From Streptomyces sp. NBC_00557 (lineage in GTDB: Bacteria; Actinomycetota; Actinomycetes; Streptomycetales; Streptomycetaceae): a DNA stretch of 64,000 bases. Under the pieces are notes generated by a model. That model was not told the DNA's origin, did not search any database, and saw only the letters and a list, made by a program, of their open reading frames with translations. The DNA is taken from contig NZ_CP107796.1 in NCBI RefSeq assembly GCF_036345995.1, positions 3,162,001-3,226,000 of the forward strand. The letters are read 5' to 3'. The translations under genes and the position numbers were made by a program. Below, one piece after another: positions 35,808 through 44,701 of this stretch; within the stretch, counting starts at the first letter, position 1, and each line of letters opens with the position of its first letter.

Positions 35808-37013
35808 GTGACCGCTGCGGAAGACCTGATCGCCGCCGCCGACGCGCACAGCGCGCACACCTACCGTCCCCTGCCGGTCGTCGTCGCCACCGCCGAGGGC
35901 GCCTGGATGACGGACGTGACGGGCCGCCGCTATCTCGATCTGCTGGCCGGCTACTCGGCGCTGAACTTCGGGCACCGCCACCCGCGGCTGGTGGAGGCGG
36001 CCCGGGCCCAGCTGGACAGGGTGACGCTGACCTCCCGCGCCTTCCACCACGACCGGTTCGCCGCGTTCTGCGCACAGCTGGCCGAGCTGTGCGGCATGGA
36101 GATGGTGCTGCCGATGAACACCGGCGCCGAGGCGGTGGAGACCGCGGTGAAGACGGCCCGGAAGTGGGGCTACCGGGTGAAGGGGGTGCCCGCGGAGATG
36201 GCGAAGATCGTCGTCGCGGGCGGCAACTTCCACGGGCGTACGACGACGATCATCAGCTTCTCCACCGATCCGGAGGCCCGCGCGGACTTCGGGCCCTACA
36301 CGCCGGGGTTCGAGATCGTGCCGTACGGCGATCTGACGGCGATGCGGGCGGCGATGACGGAGAACACGGTCGCGGTGCTGCTGGAGCCGGTGCAGGGCGA
36401 GAACGGGGTGATCGTGCCGCCGCCCGGCTACCTCCCCGCCGTCCGGGAGCTGACCCGCGAGCGGAACGTGCTCTTCGTCGCCGACGAGATCCAGTCGGGC
36501 CTCGGCCGGACCGGGCGGACCTTCGCCTGTGAGCACGAAGGCGTGACGCCCGACGTGTACGTGCTCGGCAAGGCGCTGGGCGGCGGGATCGTGCCGGTGT
36601 CGGCGGTGGTGTCGAGCGCTCGGGTGCTCGGGGTGTTCCGGCCGGACGAGCACGGCTCGACGTTCGGCGGGAACCCGCTGGCCTGCGCGGTGGCGCTGGA
36701 GGTGATCGCGATGCTGCGCACCGGGGAGATCCAGGCGCGGGCGGCCGAGCTGGGCGAGCGGATGCACCGGGCGCTCGCGGCGCTGCCGGGGACGGGCACG
36801 GTGACGGCGGTGCGCGGGCGCGGGCTGTGGGCGGGCGTGGACATCGCGCCGGGGGTGGGTACGGCACGGCAGGTGGCGGAGCGGCTGATGGACCGCGGGG
36901 TGCTGGCGAAGGACACCCACCGCACCACCGTGCGGCTCGCCCCGCCGCTGGTCGTCTCCGAGGCGGACCTGGACTGGGGTCTCGACCAGCTGCGGGCGGT
37001 GCTGACCGGCTGA
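35808..37013 (+). CDS. rocD: Ornithine--oxo-acid (delta) aminotransferase
   Basis: 401 residues from GTG 35808, which has GGGAGG five bases upstream; an ATG at 35795 is out of frame although AAGGAGG precedes it. Class III aminotransferase features: YLDLLAGYSALNFGHRHPRL, MNTGAEAVETAVK near residue 104, GGNFHGRTTTIISFSTDPEA, VADEIQSGLGRTG near 223, and the PLP Lys in YVLGKALGGGIVP near 253. ALNFGHRHP and the FSTDP block are typical of ornithine aminotransferase. It converts ornithine plus 2-oxoglutarate to glutamate semialdehyde, used for arginine breakdown or proline synthesis. Divergent from glyA; the DMT transporter gene follows with its own promoter. Confidence 0.92.
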   Translation: MTAAEDLIAAADAHSAHTYRPLPVVVATAEGAWMTDVTGRRYLDLLAGYSALNFGHRHPRLVEAARAQLDRVTLTSRAFHHDRFAAFCAQLAELCGMEMVLPMNTGAEAVETAVKTARKWGYRVKGVPAEMAKIVVAGGNFHGRTTTIISFSTDPEARADFGPYTPGFEIVPYGDLTAMRAAMTENTVAVLLEPVQGENGVIVPPPGYLPAVRELTRERNVLFVADEIQSGLGRTGRTFACEHEGVTPDVYVLGKALGGGIVPVSAVVSSARVLGVFRPDEHGSTFGGNPLACAVALEVIAMLRTGEIQARAAELGERMHRALAALPGTGTVTAVRGRGLWAGVDIAPGVGTARQVAERLMDRGVLAKDTHRTTVRLAPPLVVSEADLDWGLDQLRAVLTG

Positions 37014-37076
37014 GCCGCCGGCTCGTGAGAACGGTAAGAGCACGGATCGCCGGGACCGGCCGGACCCGCGCTCACC

Positions 37077-37082
37077 TACAGT
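37077..37082 (+). promoter_or_regulatory. -10 hexamer of the DMT transporter gene (leaderless layout)
   Basis: TACAGT at 37077-37082 ends six bases before GTG 37089 with no Shine-Dalgarno between. Confidence 0.45.
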
Positions 37083-37088
37083 CACTTC

Positions 37089-37928
37089 GTGCTCTTCGGA
37101 ATGGTGTGCGCCCTCGGCGCGGCGGTCTGCTTCGGCACCGCGACGGTGTTGCAGGCGGTGGCCGCGCGGCAGGCCGGTGGCGGCGGGGGCGGCGAGGCGG
37201 CCCTGCTGCTGCGGGCGCTGCGGCAGTGGCGGTACCTCGCCGGGCTGGCGCTGGACGGGCTGGGCTTCCTGTTCCAGATCGCGGCGCTGCGGTCCCTGCC
37301 GATCTACGCGGTCGGCGCGGCCCTCGCGTCGAGCCTGGCGGTGACGGCGGTGGCGGCGGCCCGCCTGCTGCGGGTACGGCTGAGCGGCACGGAGTGGGGC
37401 GCGGTGGCCGTGGTGTGCGCCGGGCTCGCGATGCTGGGGCTGGCGTCCGGGCCGGAGGGCGGTGAGGGCGGCTCGGACCCGCTGCGGTACGCGATGCTCG
37501 CCGTGGCGGCCGGGATGCTGCTGCTGGCCCTCGCGGGCGGGCGGCTGTCGGGGCGGGCGCGGTCGCTGCTGCTCGGGCTCGGCGCCGGTCTCGGGTTCGG
37601 GGTGGTGGAGGTGTCGGTCCGGCTGATCGGCAGCCTGGCGCCGGGGGACCTGGTGACCAACCCGGCTGCCTACGCGCTGCTCGTCGGGGGCGGCGCCGCG
37701 TTCGTGCTGCTGACGTCGGCCCTGCAGCGGGGCTCGGTGACCACGGCGACCGCCGGGATGGTGATCGGGGAGACGATCGGGCCCGCCGCGGTGGGCGTGG
37801 TGTGGCTCGGCGACCGCACCCGGGAGGGGCTGGCCTGGCTGGCGGTCCTGGGCTTCGCGGTGGCCGTCGCGGGGGCGCTGGCGCTCGCGCGCTTCGGCGA
37901 GGCGCCGGTGGCGGCCGAGGAGGGCTGA
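37089..37928 (+). CDS. DMT (EamA-like) family membrane transporter
   Basis: 279 residues from GTG 37089 with about nine to ten hydrophobic segments and short Arg-containing loops. The start MLFGMVCALGAAVCFGTATVLQAVAARQ and the internal symmetry (two halves, each with a Gly/Ala-rich helix pair) fit the drug/metabolite transporter superfamily; IGETIGPAAVGVVWLGDRTREGL near the end is the conserved C-terminal block. The substrate is unknown. A Gly-rich loop (GGGGGGE, near residue 33) follows helix 1. It may be leaderless. Confidence 0.83.
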   Translation: MLFGMVCALGAAVCFGTATVLQAVAARQAGGGGGGEAALLLRALRQWRYLAGLALDGLGFLFQIAALRSLPIYAVGAALASSLAVTAVAAARLLRVRLSGTEWGAVAVVCAGLAMLGLASGPEGGEGGSDPLRYAMLAVAAGMLLLALAGGRLSGRARSLLLGLGAGLGFGVVEVSVRLIGSLAPGDLVTNPAAYALLVGGGAAFVLLTSALQRGSVTTATAGMVIGETIGPAAVGVVWLGDRTREGLAWLAVLGFAVAVAGALALARFGEAPVAAEEG

Positions 37929-37955
37929 GGCCGCGCCCTTTTCTTCCCCCTGCGG

Positions 37956-39377
37956 CTACGGCAGCACCCGGCACAGCGCGTCCAGGGCGCCCGCCCACGC
38001 GCTGTCCGGTGGGGTGCCGTACCCCACGACGAGCGCGTCCAGCGGCTCGGCGACGGCCTCGGGGTGGCGGTGGAAGGACAGGCCGTGCAGGGCCAGGCCC
38101 TGCCAGGTCGCGGCCTGGACCACCGACTGCTCCATGCCCGCGGGCAGGCGCAGCACCGCGTGCAGGCCGGCGGCGATGCCGGTGACCGTGACCTCGGGGG
38201 CGCGGGCGGAGACGGCGGCGGCGAGGGCGTCGCGGCGGCGCCGGTAGCGCAGCCGGGACGAGCGGACGTGGCGGTCGTACGCGCCGGAGGTGATGAACTC
38301 GGCGAGCGTGAGCTGTTCGAGGACGCCCACGGTGTCGGCGGCGCCCTTGGCCGCGGCCGTCTCCTCGGCGAGGGACGGCGGGACGACCATCCAGCCCAGA
38401 CGGAGTCCGGGGGCCAGGGACTTGCTCGTGGTGCCGAAGTAGAGCACCCGGTCGGGGTCGAGGCCCTGCACGGCGCCGACGGGCTGGCGGTCGTAGCGGA
38501 ACTCGCCGTCGTAGTCGTCCTCCAGGATCAGGCCGCCGGTGCGCCGCGCCCAGTCGATCACGGCGGCCCGCCGCTCGGGCTGCAGGGGCGTGCCCATCGG
38601 GAACTGGTGGGCGGGGGTCAGCAGCACCGCCCCGGCGTCGCCCGGCTGCCGGGGATCGGTGCCCAGTTCGTCGTACGGCAGCGCGGGCGTGGCGAGCCCG
38701 GCCCCCTGGAGCACGCTCCAGTACGCGTCGAGGCCGTACGACTCGACCGCCACCGTGCGCACGCCGCGCGAGCGCAGCAGTGTGCCGGTGATCCGCAGGG
38801 CGTGCGCGAAACCGGAGGTGATGAGCACGCGGTCCGGGTCGGTGCGCACGCCGCGCACCCGCGCGAGGTAGCCGGCGAGGGCGGCGCGCAGTTCGGGGCG
38901 GCCGCGGGGGTCGCCGTAGCCGAGGACGTCGTACGGGGCGCCGGCGAGGGCGCGGCGGGCGGCCCTGAGCCACTCGGTGCGCGGGAACGCGGCGAGGTCG
39001 GGGGCGCCGGGGATCAGGCTGTACCGGGGGCGGGCCGGCGCCGGGCGGCGGGCGGCCGGACCGCTGCCGTCCGCGCCCCGGGCGGTCGCGGGGGACGGCG
39101 CTGCCGCGGCGGCCCGCTCCGCCACCCGGGTGCCGGAGCCCTGCCGGGCGGTGAGCCAGCCCTCCGCGACCAGGTCCGCGTAGGCCTCGGCGACGGTGTT
39201 GCGGGCGATGCCGAGGTCGGCGGCGAGGGTGCGGGAGGAGGGCAGCCGGGTGCCGGGGGCCAGCCGGCCGGTGCGTACGGCCTCCCGGAGCGCGTCGGTC
39301 AGGCCGCGGCGCAGCCCGCCGGAGCCGGCCGGTTCCAGATGCAGGTCGACGCCCAGAGTGGCCCAGGATTCCGCCAT
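37956..39377 (-). CDS. MocR/PdxR-type regulator (GntR HTH fused to aminotransferase domain)
   Basis: 473 residues from ATG 39377. Residues about 20-88 are a GntR winged helix (GLTDALREAVRTGRLAPGTRLPSSR, TLAADLGIARNTVAEAY). After a Pro/Ala linker, residues 125-473 are a fold-type I aminotransferase domain with NTVxx-like GFAHALRI, LILEDDYDGEFRY and the PLP Lys in YFGTTSKSLAPGLRLGW near 315. Such proteins bind PLP and often a ligand and activate a divergent gene. Here the divergent gene is the AhpD-like 39424, across only 46 bp, containing ATGGACCAT (39382-39390) and a TCCTGGG/TCCTAGG direct repeat. Confidence 0.93.
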   Translation of the reverse strand: MAESWATLGVDLHLEPAGSGGLRRGLTDALREAVRTGRLAPGTRLPSSRTLAADLGIARNTVAEAYADLVAEGWLTARQGSGTRVAERAAAAAPSPATARGADGSGPAARRPAPARPRYSLIPGAPDLAAFPRTEWLRAARRALAGAPYDVLGYGDPRGRPELRAALAGYLARVRGVRTDPDRVLITSGFAHALRITGTLLRSRGVRTVAVESYGLDAYWSVLQGAGLATPALPYDELGTDPRQPGDAGAVLLTPAHQFPMGTPLQPERRAAVIDWARRTGGLILEDDYDGEFRYDRQPVGAVQGLDPDRVLYFGTTSKSLAPGLRLGWMVVPPSLAEETAAAKGAADTVGVLEQLTLAEFITSGAYDRHVRSSRLRYRRRRDALAAAVSARAPEVTVTGIAAGLHAVLRLPAGMEQSVVQAATWQGLALHGLSFHRHPEAVAEPLDALVVGYGTPPDSAWAGALDALCRVLP

Positions 39378-39381
39378 GGAA

Positions 39382-39417
39382 ATGGACCATACTCCTGGGC
39401 TGCCTCGCTCCTAGGGT
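39382..39417. promoter_or_regulatory. MocR operator region and -10 of the AhpD-like gene
   Basis: The 46-bp divergent gap holds the palindrome ATGGACCAT (39382-39390), two direct repeats TCCTGGG and TCCTAGGG 17 bp apart, and TAGGGT (39412-39417) ending six bases before ATG 39424. The lack of a -35 fits an activated, probably leaderless promoter. Confidence 0.5.
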
Positions 39418-39423
39418 CGAGGC

Positions 39424-39924
39424 ATGACCACTGCACCGGAGAACACCGAGTACGCCGCCGAGCAGGCCCCGCGCCTGGCCTGGACCAAGCACGCCCCCGA
39501 GGTCTACAAGGCGATGGTCCGCCTGGACGCCGCGGCGAAGCAGGGGCTGGACCCCAAGCTGTACGAACTGGTCAAGATCCGCGCCTCGCAGCTCAACCAC
39601 TGCGCCTTCTGCCTCGACATGCACACCAAGGACGCGCTCGCGGCCGGGGAGAGCGTGGAGCGGATCGTGCAGCTCAGCGCGTGGGAGGAGTCGCGGCACT
39701 TCTACACCGAGAAGGAGCTGGCGGCGATCGAGCTGACCGAGGCGGTCACCGTGCTGACCGACGGCTTCGTCCCGGACGAGGTGTACGAGACGGCCGCCAA
39801 GCACTTCGAGGAGGCCGAGCTGGCCCAGCTGATCGCCGCGATCGCGGTGATCAACGCCTGGAACCGGTTCGGCGTGGCCACCCGGATGGCCCCGGGCCAC
39901 TACCAGCCCGGGCAGCACGGGTGA
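39424..39924 (+). CDS. Carboxymuconolactone decarboxylase-family protein (AhpD-like)
   Basis: 166 residues from ATG 39424. The core KIRASQLNHCAFCLDMHTKDA (split: KIRASQLNH, then CAFCLDMHTKDA near residue 60-72) has the CxxC plus His pattern of AhpD-type peroxidase partners rather than true decarboxylases. The following EESRHFYTEKELAAIELTEAVT block is typical. It likely works as a thiol-based peroxidase or disulfide reductase in the cytoplasm. It starts without a Shine-Dalgarno, under probable control of the divergent MocR protein. The PEP-mutase-like gene follows after 46 bp. Confidence 0.9.
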   Translation: MTTAPENTEYAAEQAPRLAWTKHAPEVYKAMVRLDAAAKQGLDPKLYELVKIRASQLNHCAFCLDMHTKDALAAGESVERIVQLSAWEESRHFYTEKELAAIELTEAVTVLTDGFVPDEVYETAAKHFEEAELAQLIAAIAVINAWNRFGVATRMAPGHYQPGQHG

Positions 39925-39970
39925 GCCGGACCCGGCCGGCTCACCGCCGCGTCCCGCGAGGGGGCCGGCC

Positions 39971-40693
39971 GTGAGCAAGGCGGACACGTTCCGCGCACTG
40001 CACCGCAACCGCCCCCAGGGCGCCCCGCTGATCCTGCCGGGCCCCTGGGACGCGGCCAGTGCGCGCGTCTTCGCCGGGGCCGGCTTCCCGGCGCTGGCCA
40101 TTCCCAGCGACGGGGTGGCCGCGGCGCTGGGGTGGCAGGACGGGGACACGCCCGCCGACGAGATGTTCGCCGCGGTCGCCCGGATCACGCGGGCGGTCGA
40201 GGTGCCGGTGTCGGCGGACGTCGAGGACGGCTACGGGCTCGCGCCGAAGGAGCTGGTGGAGCGGCTGCTGGAGGCGGGGGCCGTCGGCTGCAACCTCGAG
40301 GACTCCGCCGGGGGTGTCCTGAAGGACCCGCGCGAGCACGCCGAGTACCTCGCCGAGGTCCGCTCGGCCGCCGCCGACCGGCTGTTCGTCAACGCCCGCG
40401 TCGACACGTTCGCGCTCGGCGACAAGGATCCCGGACGGGCCATCGAGCGGGCCGCGTTGTACGTGGCGGCGGGCGCGGACTGCGTCTATCCGATCCTCGC
40501 CCCCACCGGCGTGCTGCCCCTGCTGCGGGCCGGGATCCAGGGCCCGCTGAACATGCTGGCCCGCCTGGACGGCGACGGCCCCTCGCCCGCCGGGCTCGGC
40601 GAACTCGGGGCCACTCGCGTCACCTTCGGCCCGGGACTCCAGCGGCGCGCCGCCGCGGCGCTCCGGGACATCGCCGACGCCCTCAGGGAATAA
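39971..40693 (+). CDS. Isocitrate lyase/PEP mutase-family protein
   Basis: 240 residues from GTG 39971 (GAGGGGG upstream). TIM-barrel motifs of the family: ILPGPWDAASARVFAGAGFPALAI, SADVEDGYG near residue 77 (Asp/Glu metal ligands), GCNLEDSAGG near 98 and VNARVDTFALG near 136. The catalytic KKCGH or equivalent flexible-loop motif is not present, as in many stand-alone members of unknown substrate (the oxaloacetate hydrolase/methylisocitrate-lyase-like group). It is probably cotranscribed with the AhpD-like gene under the MocR regulator. It ends 6 bp from the convergent betaine binding-protein gene. Confidence 0.87.
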   Translation: MSKADTFRALHRNRPQGAPLILPGPWDAASARVFAGAGFPALAIPSDGVAAALGWQDGDTPADEMFAAVARITRAVEVPVSADVEDGYGLAPKELVERLLEAGAVGCNLEDSAGGVLKDPREHAEYLAEVRSAAADRLFVNARVDTFALGDKDPGRAIERAALYVAAGADCVYPILAPTGVLPLLRAGIQGPLNMLARLDGDGPSPAGLGELGATRVTFGPGLQRRAAAALRDIADALRE

Positions 40694-40699
40694 GGGCGT

Positions 40700-41656
40700 T
40701 CAGGGCAGCCACTTCCTCCACACGGAGGGGTGGCTGTCCACCCACTTCTTCGCGGCGTCCTGGGGGGACAGCTTCTGGTCGGCGATCATCAGGGAGACCT
40801 CGTTCTGGTCCTCGGTGGTCCACCGGAACTTCTTCAGGAAGGCCGCCGCCTTGCCGCCCGACCGGGCGAAGCCGGCGTTGAGGTACTTCTGCAGCGGGGT
40901 GTGCGGGTAGGCGCAGGCGACCTTCGCCGCGTCCGCGTCGCAGCCCTCCTTGTACGGCGGCAGCTTCACCTCCGTCATCGGGACCTTCTCGAACAGCCAC
41001 TGGGGTGCGTACCAGTAGGTCAGGAAGGGCTTCTTCTCCTTGGCGAACTGCTTGATCTGGGTGATCTGGGCGGCCTCGGAGCCGGCGAAGACGACCTGGT
41101 AGTCCAGCTTGAGGTTCTTCACCAGCGCCTTGTCGTTGGTGACGTACGACGGGGAGCCGTCCATCAGCTGGCCCTTGCCGCCGCTCTCCGCGGTGCGGAA
41201 GAGGGAGGCGTACTTGTCGAGGTTCTTCCAGTCCGTGATGTCCGGGTGCTGTCTGGCGAGGTAGGCGGGGACGAACCAGCCGATGTGTCCGGTCACCCCG
41301 AGGCCGCCGGCCCGCCGGATCGTCTTCTTGTCCTCGACGTACCGCTTCTCCTGGTCCGGGTGGCCCCAGTCCTCCAGGATGGCGTCGACCCGGCCCTGGC
41401 TGAGCGCGTCCCAGGCGGGCACCTCGTCGACCTGGACGGTGTCCACGTGGTAGCCGAGCTCGTGCTGGAGGAGGTACTGGGCGACGGCCACGTTGGCCTG
41501 CGCGCCCACCCAGGACTGCACGGAGAGGGTCACGGACTTCGTGCCGCCCGCGTTCGCGAACGGCGACGCCTGCTTGGTCATGTCGGCGGCGCCGCAGCCG
41601 GTCGCGGTCAGCAGCACCAGCGAGCCCAGCACGGCGGTGGTCGTACGGCGTCGCAT
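40700..41656 (-). CDS. Glycine betaine/choline ABC transporter substrate-binding lipoprotein
   Basis: 318 residues from ATG 41656, one base after the permease stop. Signal with lipobox (LVLLTATGCGAAD; Cys near residue 21). The OpuAC/ProX fold is shown by VTLSVQSWVGAQANVAV, GYHVDTVQVDEVPAWDALSQGRVDAILEDWG (two short parts), and Trp-rich ligand regions such as GHIGWFVPAYLA and LTYWYAPQWLF, whose aromatic residues form the quaternary-ammonium cage. It delivers betaine or choline to the adjacent permease. It is the last gene of the five-gene bet unit and overlaps nothing; only 6 bp separate it from the convergent gene. Confidence 0.94.
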   Translation of the reverse strand: MRRRTTTAVLGSLVLLTATGCGAADMTKQASPFANAGGTKSVTLSVQSWVGAQANVAVAQYLLQHELGYHVDTVQVDEVPAWDALSQGRVDAILEDWGHPDQEKRYVEDKKTIRRAGGLGVTGHIGWFVPAYLARQHPDITDWKNLDKYASLFRTAESGGKGQLMDGSPSYVTNDKALVKNLKLDYQVVFAGSEAAQITQIKQFAKEKKPFLTYWYAPQWLFEKVPMTEVKLPPYKEGCDADAAKVACAYPHTPLQKYLNAGFARSGGKAAAFLKKFRWTTEDQNEVSLMIADQKLSPQDAAKKWVDSHPSVWRKWLP

Positions 41657-41657
41657 G

Positions 41658-43604
41658 TCAGGCTCCCTTCTTCGCGCGTCGCCCGGTCGGCTGGGTCACC
41701 CGGTCCAGCATCAGGCCCAGGCAGACGATCGCGGCGCCGGCCACCAGACCGGTCGCCAGGTCGCCCTGGGCCAGGCCGAGGACGACGTTGTAGCCGAGGG
41801 CGCCGCCGCCCACGAGGCCGCCGATGATGACGACGGCGAGGACCAGGACCACGCCCTGGTTGACGGCGAGCAGCAGGGACCGCCGGGCGAGCGGGAGCTG
41901 GATCTGCCACAGCTGCTGCCGGCCGGTCGCGCCGAGCGAGCGCGCCGACTCCAGCGCGGCCGGGTCGACCTGGCGCAGGCCCTGCGCCGTGATCCGGACG
42001 ACGGCCGGCAGGGCGTAGACGACGGCCGCGGCGACGGCGGGGGCGCGGCCCACGCCGAACAGGGCGACGACCGGGATCAGGTACACGAACTGCGGCATGG
42101 TCTGGAAGACGTCCAGGACCGGGCGCAGGGCGCGTTCGACGCGGTCGCTGCGGGCGGCGGCGATGCCGGTCGCGAAGCCGAGGACCAGCGTCACGACGAC
42201 GGCCGCCAGCACCTGGGAGAGCGTGTCGAGGGCGGGCTGCCAGACGCCGAGCACGCCGATCGCGGCCATGGCGAGGACGGCGGTCAGCGCGGTGCGCCAG
42301 GTGCCGATCGTCCAGGCCAGGGCGGCGACGATCAGCAGCACCGACCACCAGGGCAGCCACTCGAGGCCGCCGCGCACCGGGTCGAGGACCCAGGTGGTGA
42401 AGTGGCCGGCCCAGTCGGCCGTGCCGCCGACGACCGGGACGCCGGAGTAGAGGTGGTTGGTCATCCAGTCGACGGCGCGGTCGACCGGTGCGGCGATGTC
42501 CAGCGTCCAGCCGGACGGCCAGTCCAGGCGGCCGAGGAGCCGGGCGGCCAGGGCGGCGGCCGCGGTCACGGCGAGGGCGTAGACCCAGCCGATGGTCTTG
42601 GGGCGGGCGGCGGAGTCGTCCGCCGTTCCGGCCGCCGCCGTCACGCGGTCCAGGACGATCGCCAGCAGCACGATGGGGATGCCGGCGGCGAGGGCCTGGC
42701 CGACGTCGACCGAGGCGAGCGCCTGGTAGACGCGGTCGCCGAGGCCGCCGGCGCCGATGACCGAGGCGATGACGGCCATGGACAGCGCCATCATGATCGT
42801 CTGGTTGAGGCCGAGGAGGAGTTCGGCCCGGGCCAGCGGGATGCGGGCGGTCAGCAGCCGCTGGCGGCGGGTCGCGCCGAGCGACTCCACCGCCTCCAGG
42901 ACCTCGGGGTCGGCCCCGCGCAGGCCGAGGGCGGTGAGGCGGGCCATCGGCGGGGCGGCGTACACGACGGTGGCGAGGACGGCCGCGGGGACGCCGATGC
43001 CGAAGACCAGGACGACGGGGAGGAGGTAGGCGAACGCGGGGAGCACCTGCATGGTGTCCAGGACCGGGCGCAGGGCGCGGTCCATGCGGTCGGACAGGCC
43101 GGCGGCGAGGCCGAGGAGCGCGCCGACGGCCACGGAGGCGAGGACCGCGACGACCATCAGGGCGAGGGTCTGCATGGTCGGGACCCACATGCCGAGGGCG
43201 CCGCAGGCCAGGAAGGCGACCGCCGTGCCGGCGGCGAGGCGGGGGCCGGCGACCCGCCAGGCGACGAGGGCGCCGAGGACCGTGACGCCGGGCCAGCCCG
43301 CGGCGAGGAGGGTGAGGTAGACGGCGCGTACGGCGAGGACGACGGCGTTGCTGATGTAGCCGAAGAAGTACAGGAACAGCGGGTGGCTGTCCCGGTGGTC
43401 GATGACCCAGTCGCTGGCGCTCGTGAGGGGCTTGGTGACGCTGACCGTCAGGTCGTGGGGCCAGGCGGCGCCGGGCCAGTGGCCGGCGGCCCAGGGCGCC
43501 AGGACCGCGGCGAAGAGGGCGAGCAGGAGGAGCTTGCCCGCGGTACGGCTCTTCAGGACGCGGGGTGTGCCGGTACGGGAGGCCGGGACGGTGAGCGATG
43601 CCAT
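41658..43604 (-). CDS. Glycine betaine ABC transporter permease, fused double domain
   Basis: 648 residues from ATG 43604, which overlaps the ATPase stop (ATGA). Two BPD_transp_1 domains lie in one chain, each with the EAA-type loop: SLGATRRQRLLTARIPLARAE (near residue 255) and SLGATGRQQLWQIQLPLARR (near 560). The repeated blocks RALRPVLDTMQVLPAFAYLLP and RALRPVLDVFQTMPQFVYLIP confirm internal duplication. About 14 to 16 membrane helices in total. OpuAB/ProW permeases normally are single-domain homodimers, so this is a fused dimer. With the ATPase and binding protein it imports betaine. Confidence 0.93.
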   Translation of the reverse strand: MASLTVPASRTGTPRVLKSRTAGKLLLLALFAAVLAPWAAGHWPGAAWPHDLTVSVTKPLTSASDWVIDHRDSHPLFLYFFGYISNAVVLAVRAVYLTLLAAGWPGVTVLGALVAWRVAGPRLAAGTAVAFLACGALGMWVPTMQTLALMVVAVLASVAVGALLGLAAGLSDRMDRALRPVLDTMQVLPAFAYLLPVVLVFGIGVPAAVLATVVYAAPPMARLTALGLRGADPEVLEAVESLGATRRQRLLTARIPLARAELLLGLNQTIMMALSMAVIASVIGAGGLGDRVYQALASVDVGQALAAGIPIVLLAIVLDRVTAAAGTADDSAARPKTIGWVYALAVTAAAALAARLLGRLDWPSGWTLDIAAPVDRAVDWMTNHLYSGVPVVGGTADWAGHFTTWVLDPVRGGLEWLPWWSVLLIVAALAWTIGTWRTALTAVLAMAAIGVLGVWQPALDTLSQVLAAVVVTLVLGFATGIAAARSDRVERALRPVLDVFQTMPQFVYLIPVVALFGVGRAPAVAAAVVYALPAVVRITAQGLRQVDPAALESARSLGATGRQQLWQIQLPLARRSLLLAVNQGVVLVLAVVIIGGLVGGGALGYNVVLGLAQGDLATGLVAGAAIVCLGLMLDRVTQPTGRRAKKGA

Positions 43605-44701
43605 CAGACGGCCTCCGGGCTGGTGCGGGGGGAGGGCAGGGTGGCCACGCCGGAGACCACTCGCAGCAGCTGCTCGTGGTCGACCACGCCCAGGCACCGG
43701 CCCTCGTCCATCACCCGTGCGGGCGCGCCGGCGCGGGCCACCGCCTCGATCGCCTCGGCGACCGTCGCCTCGGGGCGGACCGCGGGGCCGTTCTCCGGGT
43801 CCTCGGCGGCGGCCGGGCGCATGGCCGTACGGCAGGTCATGACCTGTTCGCGCGGTACGTCGCGGACGAACGCGCGGACGTAGTCGTCGGCCGGGGAGCC
43901 GACGATCTCCTCCGGGGTGCCGAGCTGGACGACCCTGCCGTCGCGCATCAGGGCGATGCGGTCGCCGAGTTTGAGGGCCTCGGAGAGGTCGTGGGTGATG
44001 AAGACCATCGTGCGGCCCTCCTCGCGGTGCAGGCGGGCCACCTCGTCCTGCATGTCGCGCCGGATGAGCGGGTCGAGGGCGCTGAACGGCTCGTCGAACA
44101 GCAGCACTTCGGGGTCGACGGCCAGGGCGCGGGCCAGGCCCACCCGCTGGCGCTGGCCACCGGAGAGCTGGCCGGGGCGGCGGTGCTCCATGCCCTCGAG
44201 GCCGACCTTGGCGACGACCTCGGCGGCCCGCGCGCGCCGCTCGGCCTTGCCGACGCCCTGGATCTGCAGGCCGTAGGCCACGTTGTCGAGGACCGTGCGG
44301 TGCGGGAGCAGGCCGAAGTGCTGGAAGACCATGGCGGCGCGGTGCCGGCGCAGTGCGCGCAGCCGGGCCCGGTCCATCGCGCGGACGTCCTCGCCGTCGA
44401 TGGAGATGGTGCCCGCCGTCGGTTCGATGAGGCGGGTGAGGCAGCGCACCAGGGTGGACTTGCCGGAGCCGGACAGGCCCATGACGACGAAGACCTCGCC
44501 CTTGCGCACGTCGAAGGAGACGTCCCGGACGGCCGCCGTGCAGCCGGTGCGGGTGCGCAGCTCGGCTGGTTCCAGCGCGGCCAGTTCGGGGTCGGCGGGT
44601 ATCCGGTCCGGCTTGGGGCCGAAGACCTTCCACAGCCCGTGGACGGAGAACACCGGGGCGTCGGTGGTGGGCGGTTTGCGGGTGGGCACGGTGAGGGTCA
44701 T
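43604..44701 (-). CDS. Glycine betaine ABC transporter ATP-binding protein
   Basis: 365 residues from ATG 44701, overlapping the betA-like stop by four bases (ATGA). Walker [10 protein letters not shown] (near residue 76), Q-loop [13 protein letters not shown], signature [15 protein letters not shown], Walker [15 protein letters not shown] and switch [10 protein letters not shown] are complete. The N-terminal [15 protein letters not shown] extension is typical of OpuAA/ProV. The C-terminal 70 residues resemble a single CBS-like region ([30 protein letters not shown]), which in OpuA senses ionic strength. It powers betaine uptake. Confidence 0.95.
   Translation of the reverse strand: MTLTVPTRKPPTTDAPVFSVHGLWKVFGPKPDRIPADPELAALEPAELRTRTGCTAAVRDVSFDVRKGEVFVVMGLSGSGKSTLVRCLTRLIEPTAGTISIDGEDVRAMDRARLRALRRHRAAMVFQHFGLLPHRTVLDNVAYGLQIQGVGKAERRARAAEVVAKVGLEGMEHRRPGQLSGGQRQRVGLARALAVDPEVLLFDEPFSALDPLIRRDMQDEVARLHREEGRTMVFITHDLSEALKLGDRIALMRDGRVVQLGTPEEIVGSPADDYVRAFVRDVPREQVMTCRTAMRPAAAEDPENGPAVRPEATVAEAIEAVARAGAPARVMDEGRCLGVVDHEQLLRVVSGVATLPSPRTSPEAV

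Noticed and set aside
37072..40188. A 1038-codon minus-strand frame over four genes
   Set aside because: Contradicted by motif-bearing genes (MocR, AhpD-like) in other frames.
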